Shown here one piece after another: positions 5,146 through 7,213 of a stretch of 7,213 nucleotides of DNA. The stretch's first letter is position 1. Every line of letters starts with the position of its first letter. The stretch comes from Candidatus Uhrbacteria bacterium RIFCSPLOWO2_02_FULL_49_11 (GTDB lineage: Bacteria; Patescibacteriota; Patescibacteriia; 2-02-FULL-49-11). The DNA is taken from positions 397 through 7,609 of the forward strand of contig MGER01000022.1 in assembly GCA_001791465.1 (NCBI GenBank), read 5' to 3'. The notes under the pieces were generated by a model that was given only the letters and a program-made list of their open reading frames with translations, did no database searches and was not told where the DNA came from. Both the position numbers and the translations under genes were made by a program.

Positions 5146-6543
5146 TTATCTTCCTGCTCCGGAGAGTACGGTTTTTACCGTGCGCAGCAGTATAGCAGCA
5201 TCCAAGACAAGTGAGCGGTTTTTGATATAGTAGAGGTCGTATTGTAATTTTTCCATCGTGTCTTCAGGAGACGCGCTATGATAGGCGCCGGAAATCTGAT
5301 CCCATCCGGTGAGGCCAGGTTTTATTGCCAGGCGTTCTTGGTAAAATGGGATTTTTTGGCTTAGTGCTTCCATGAATTCCGGTCTTTCCGGCCGCGGACC
5401 AACAAAGCTCATATCTCCTTTAAGGACATTGATGAGTTGGGGAAGTTCGTCAAGCCTTGTGTTCCGCAAGAAGCGTCCCACCCTCGTCACGCGCGGGTCG
5501 TTTGGCGCCGCCCATTGCGGCCCGTTTTTTTCCGCGTGCATATTCATAGTACGGAATTTCATAGCAAGGAACACTTTGCCATTTTTACCGACGCGGTGTT
5601 GTATGAAGAATCCTGATCCGTGTGATTCAAGTTTAATGGCGGCATAAATGAAAGGGGCAAGCGGGGCGGTCGCGATGAGCGAGAGAAGAGAGAGCACAAT
5701 ATCGGAAGTGCGTTTGAATATCTCATAGAGCGGTTTATGCGCGCCGGTCGCATGTTTCATAAACCACAATTCGCCTATGCTCTCAACAGGCACTTTTCCG
5801 GTGGCTGTTTCATAGAGGGTGGGCAGATCGGTAATTTGAGTTCTTAAGTTCCGATGCATAAAGAGCGCTTGCAAAAGCGTTGGGCTCATATGATGATCTG
5901 TGGCAGCGACAATGAGTTCGACGCGTTCGTTCATGATGAGGGGTGCGATGTCCTCGAGCGTAGCGGCCGTATAGAGGGGTATTGCCATACGGCGCAACCG
6001 TTCAGTCTCCTCAAGCGAACATTCATCAGAATTCATAACCCATAGTACCAGAAGGTAGCCGAGCTGGGGATTATGCTGAAGCGTGCTGCTTAAGGCAAAA
6101 GCATCTTTGGAATATCCGAGGATGAGGGTACGGATAAGCAGCGCGGTTCCCAAGATATAATTAAGCAGGCGCCGCCAGAGTGTAATCAAGATGGCGGAAA
6201 TGGCGACAAATAGTATGAGGTTTAAGCGGGGGGTAATGCCGGGACGAAACACGTAGAAAAATATGGCCGCAAGCGCGGTGGCGCCCACCATTGCCTGGAT
6301 AAGGGCGCTTGAGAAGATTTTCGAATTGCGCGCAATCGAAAGTTGATAAAGCCCCGCGATGGCGAAACTCACCAAATAAATTATAAAGACAAGGGAGAAA
6401 GGGAAGAAGTGCTGCTGCCATCGCTCTGCAGACGGGATGCTGCCATAGCGGATAAGGAGCGTAAAAAAAAGGGCGGCATACAGGACGACGATATCTCCTG
6501 CGAATAACGTCAAGGTGCGCCAACGGTGGGTAGAGTAAGTCAT
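5146..6543 (-). CDS. Polyprenyl-phosphate sugar-1-phosphate transferase (WcaJ/WbaP-type bacterial sugar transferase)
   Basis: A 465-aa membrane enzyme that moves a sugar-1-phosphate from a nucleotide sugar to undecaprenyl phosphate, starting repeat-unit assembly for surface polysaccharide. The N-terminal part has four or five hydrophobic helices (about 12-32, 46-66, 80-98, 107-122). A cytosolic CoA-binding-like Rossmann domain follows ([13 protein letters not shown] at about 136-148, to about 245). The catalytic domain (272-465) starts with [13 protein letters not shown], the re-entrant helix. It carries KFRTM (329-333), the [18 protein letters not shown] block with the D365-E366 dyad, [10 protein letters not shown] (PRPE at 383-386) and [25 protein letters not shown] completes the signature. 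GWDQ differs from the usual GWAQ. The length matches long-form initiating transferases. The sugar (glucose, galactose or other) cannot be assigned. The gene is read divergently from the Wzy-like gene and convergently to the CAP gene. The ATG at 6543 has no Shine-Dalgarno. Confidence 0.94.
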   Translation of the reverse strand: MTYSTHRWRTLTLFAGDIVVLYAALFFTLLIRYGSIPSAERWQQHFFPFSLVFIIYLVSFAIAGLYQLSIARNSKIFSSALIQAMVGATALAAIFFYVFRPGITPRLNLILFVAISAILITLWRRLLNYILGTALLIRTLILGYSKDAFALSSTLQHNPQLGYLLVLWVMNSDECSLEETERLRRMAIPLYTAATLEDIAPLIMNERVELIVAATDHHMSPTLLQALFMHRNLRTQITDLPTLYETATGKVPVESIGELWFMKHATGAHKPLYEIFKRTSDIVLSLLSLIATAPLAPFIYAAIKLESHGSGFFIQHRVGKNGKVFLAMKFRTMNMHAEKNGPQWAAPNDPRVTRVGRFLRNTRLDELPQLINVLKGDMSFVGPRPERPEFMEALSQKIPFYQERLAIKPGLTGWDQISGAYHSASPEDTMEKLQYDLYYIKNRSLVLDAAILLRTVKTVLSGAGR

Positions 6544-6586
6544 AGCACAAATGAGAATACCTTAATCTTGACTCAAAGTCTCAAGT

Positions 6587-6615
6587 TTTTCAAGTGCATA
6601 CGATTATGGTATTAT
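6587..6615 (+). promoter_or_regulatory. Candidate extended -10 promoter for the Wzy/ligase-like gene
   Basis: TTTTCA (6587-6592) and TATTAT (6610-6615) are 17 nt apart, and TGG just before the -10 (6607-6609) makes it an extended -10. Transcription would start near 6622, only about 8 nt before the ATG at 6630, so the mRNA would be nearly leaderless. Confidence 0.55.
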
Positions 6616-6638
6616 AGTAGCACTGTTTTATGACTCAA
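6611..6638 (-). promoter_or_regulatory. Candidate promoter for the sugar transferase gene
   Basis: On the minus strand TTGAGT (plus 6633-6638, inside the opposite gene's first codons) and consensus TATAAT (plus 6611-6616) are 16 nt apart. The leader would be about 60 nt. The -10 overlaps the plus-strand -10 by five bases. Confidence 0.55.
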
Positions 6639-7213
6639 AAAATGCCACATGATAAGGCGGTACTCCATCCTCTTGCGTGGGGGGTCATCCTGCCGCTTGC
6701 GCTGTGTTTGGTGACGCCGCTGTTGGTGCACTCCTCATTTATTTTTCCCTTTATTTCAACGAAAACATTTTGGTTCCGCAGCTGGGTTGAAGCGGCAGCC
6801 GTCTTTTATGCGATTCTCGCATTCAAAGTCCCTTTCTACCGTCCGCGCTTCACGCCGGTCATGAAAGGGATCATCGGTTATTGTGCGATTGCAGTGGTCG
6901 CAAGCTTGTTTGGAGAAAATCTTTATCGCAGTTTTTGGGGTAATATTGAGCGCGGCGAAGGGCTCCTGACGCTGGTGCACGTTTTTGTGTACGGATTTTT
7001 ATGCGCACAGACTTTAAGGACAAAGAAACTTTGGGAGTATTTTTTTACGGGCAGCCTGATCGTTGCGATCCTTGTGTCGCTCTACGGCATAGGCCAGCGC
7101 ATGGGAGTGAGTTGGGTATTGCATTCGGGAGACACCAGGCTGTCTGCGACAATCGGCAACGCCTCATTTCTTGCTGGATATCTCCTCATGCATACTTTCA
7201 TAGCGCTGTGGTT
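6630..7213 (+). CDS. O-antigen ligase / Wzy-like polysaccharide membrane protein, N-terminal part, 3' end outside window
   Basis: The frame is open from ATG 6630 to the window edge (194 codons plus 2 nt), starting MTQKMPHDKAVLHPLAWGVI. It is strongly hydrophobic with about five or six membrane helices (near 17-41, 54-66, 79-94, 113-127, 138-155, 178-194). The soluble turns carry FWGNIERGEGLLT (102-114) and then RLSATIGNASFLAGYLL (170-186), blocks I associate with O-antigen ligase/Wzy-like proteins of CPR and related bacteria, which often also carry C-terminal TPR repeats. The family polymerises or transfers lipid-linked glycans on the outer face of the membrane, which fits the divergent initiating sugar transferase and rmlB nearby. 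Neither the ATG at 6630 nor the alternative ATG at 6642 has a Shine-Dalgarno; the first is chosen because it sits just after the promoter. The conserved periplasmic loop and any C-terminal domain lie outside the window. Confidence 0.82.
   Translation, partial: MTQKMPHDKAVLHPLAWGVILPLALCLVTPLLVHSSFIFPFISTKTFWFRSWVEAAAVFYAILAFKVPFYRPRFTPVMKGIIGYCAIAVVASLFGENLYRSFWGNIERGEGLLTLVHVFVYGFLCAQTLRTKKLWEYFFTGSLIVAILVSLYGIGQRMGVSWVLHSGDTRLSATIGNASFLAGYLLMHTFIALW

Noticed and set aside
6568..6585. Short inverted repeat TTGA/TCAA around 6568-6585 as an operator
   Set aside because: The arms are only about 4-5 bp with a mismatched core, too weak to support.
6756..6980. Minus-strand 74-aa open frame near the right end
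   Set aside because: It is antisense to the Wzy/ligase-like gene, whose plus frame is open to the window edge and carries membrane segments and family motifs.

Overview
The window looks like part of a chromosome from an uncultured Candidate Phyla Radiation bacterium (Patescibacteria, probably Parcubacteria-like). This is inferred from gene content and style: short intergenic gaps, almost no Shine-Dalgarno sequences before the starts, an archaeal/Thermotoga-like short-tailed S-adenosylhomocysteinase, a free-standing four-helix-bundle S23 protein, and CAP-domain and Wzy/O-antigen-ligase-like membrane proteins of the kind common in such genomes. No rRNA or tRNA is present to confirm this.

Layout. 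1-1850 (+): the 3' part of ahcY, then a 428-bp module at 568-995 carrying an S23/IVP-family gene between two inverted arrays of four heptamers, then a PHP-domain phosphoesterase, closed by a probable bidirectional terminator at 1873-1900. 1919-2748 (-): a two-gene, AT-rich operon with an unrecognised 141-aa protein followed by a COG2236-like phosphoribosyltransferase. 2749-2897: a divergent promoter region with an 8-bp inverted repeat. 2898-3908 (+): rmlB, dTDP-glucose 4,6-dehydratase. 3909-4019: a foldable intergenic stretch. 4020-5072 (+): a membrane-anchored CAP-domain protein. 5073-5145: a second, degenerate heptamer array of opposite arms with no gene in it, filling the gap between convergent genes. 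5146-6543 (-): a polyprenyl-phosphate sugar-1-phosphate transferase. 6544-6629: a compact divergent promoter with overlapping -10 elements. 6630-end (+): the start of a multi-spanning O-antigen ligase/Wzy-like protein, cut by the window end.

How the genes fit together. rmlB (activated deoxysugar), the initiating sugar transferase (first sugar-phosphate onto the lipid carrier) and the Wzy/ligase-like protein (polymerisation or transfer outside the membrane) suggest a cell-surface polysaccharide or glycoprotein locus, with the CAP protein as a likely surface neighbour. The left part is metabolic (methyl cycle, nucleotide handling).

The most notable signal is the heptamer-bounded S23 module. 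It sits 7 nt after the ahcY stop and 3 nt before the PHP start, and its repeats contribute the first base of the gene's start codon and the whole stop codon. A related period-7 inverted array without a gene lies about 4 kb away. Together they suggest a small, possibly mobile or RNA-hairpin-forming element family.
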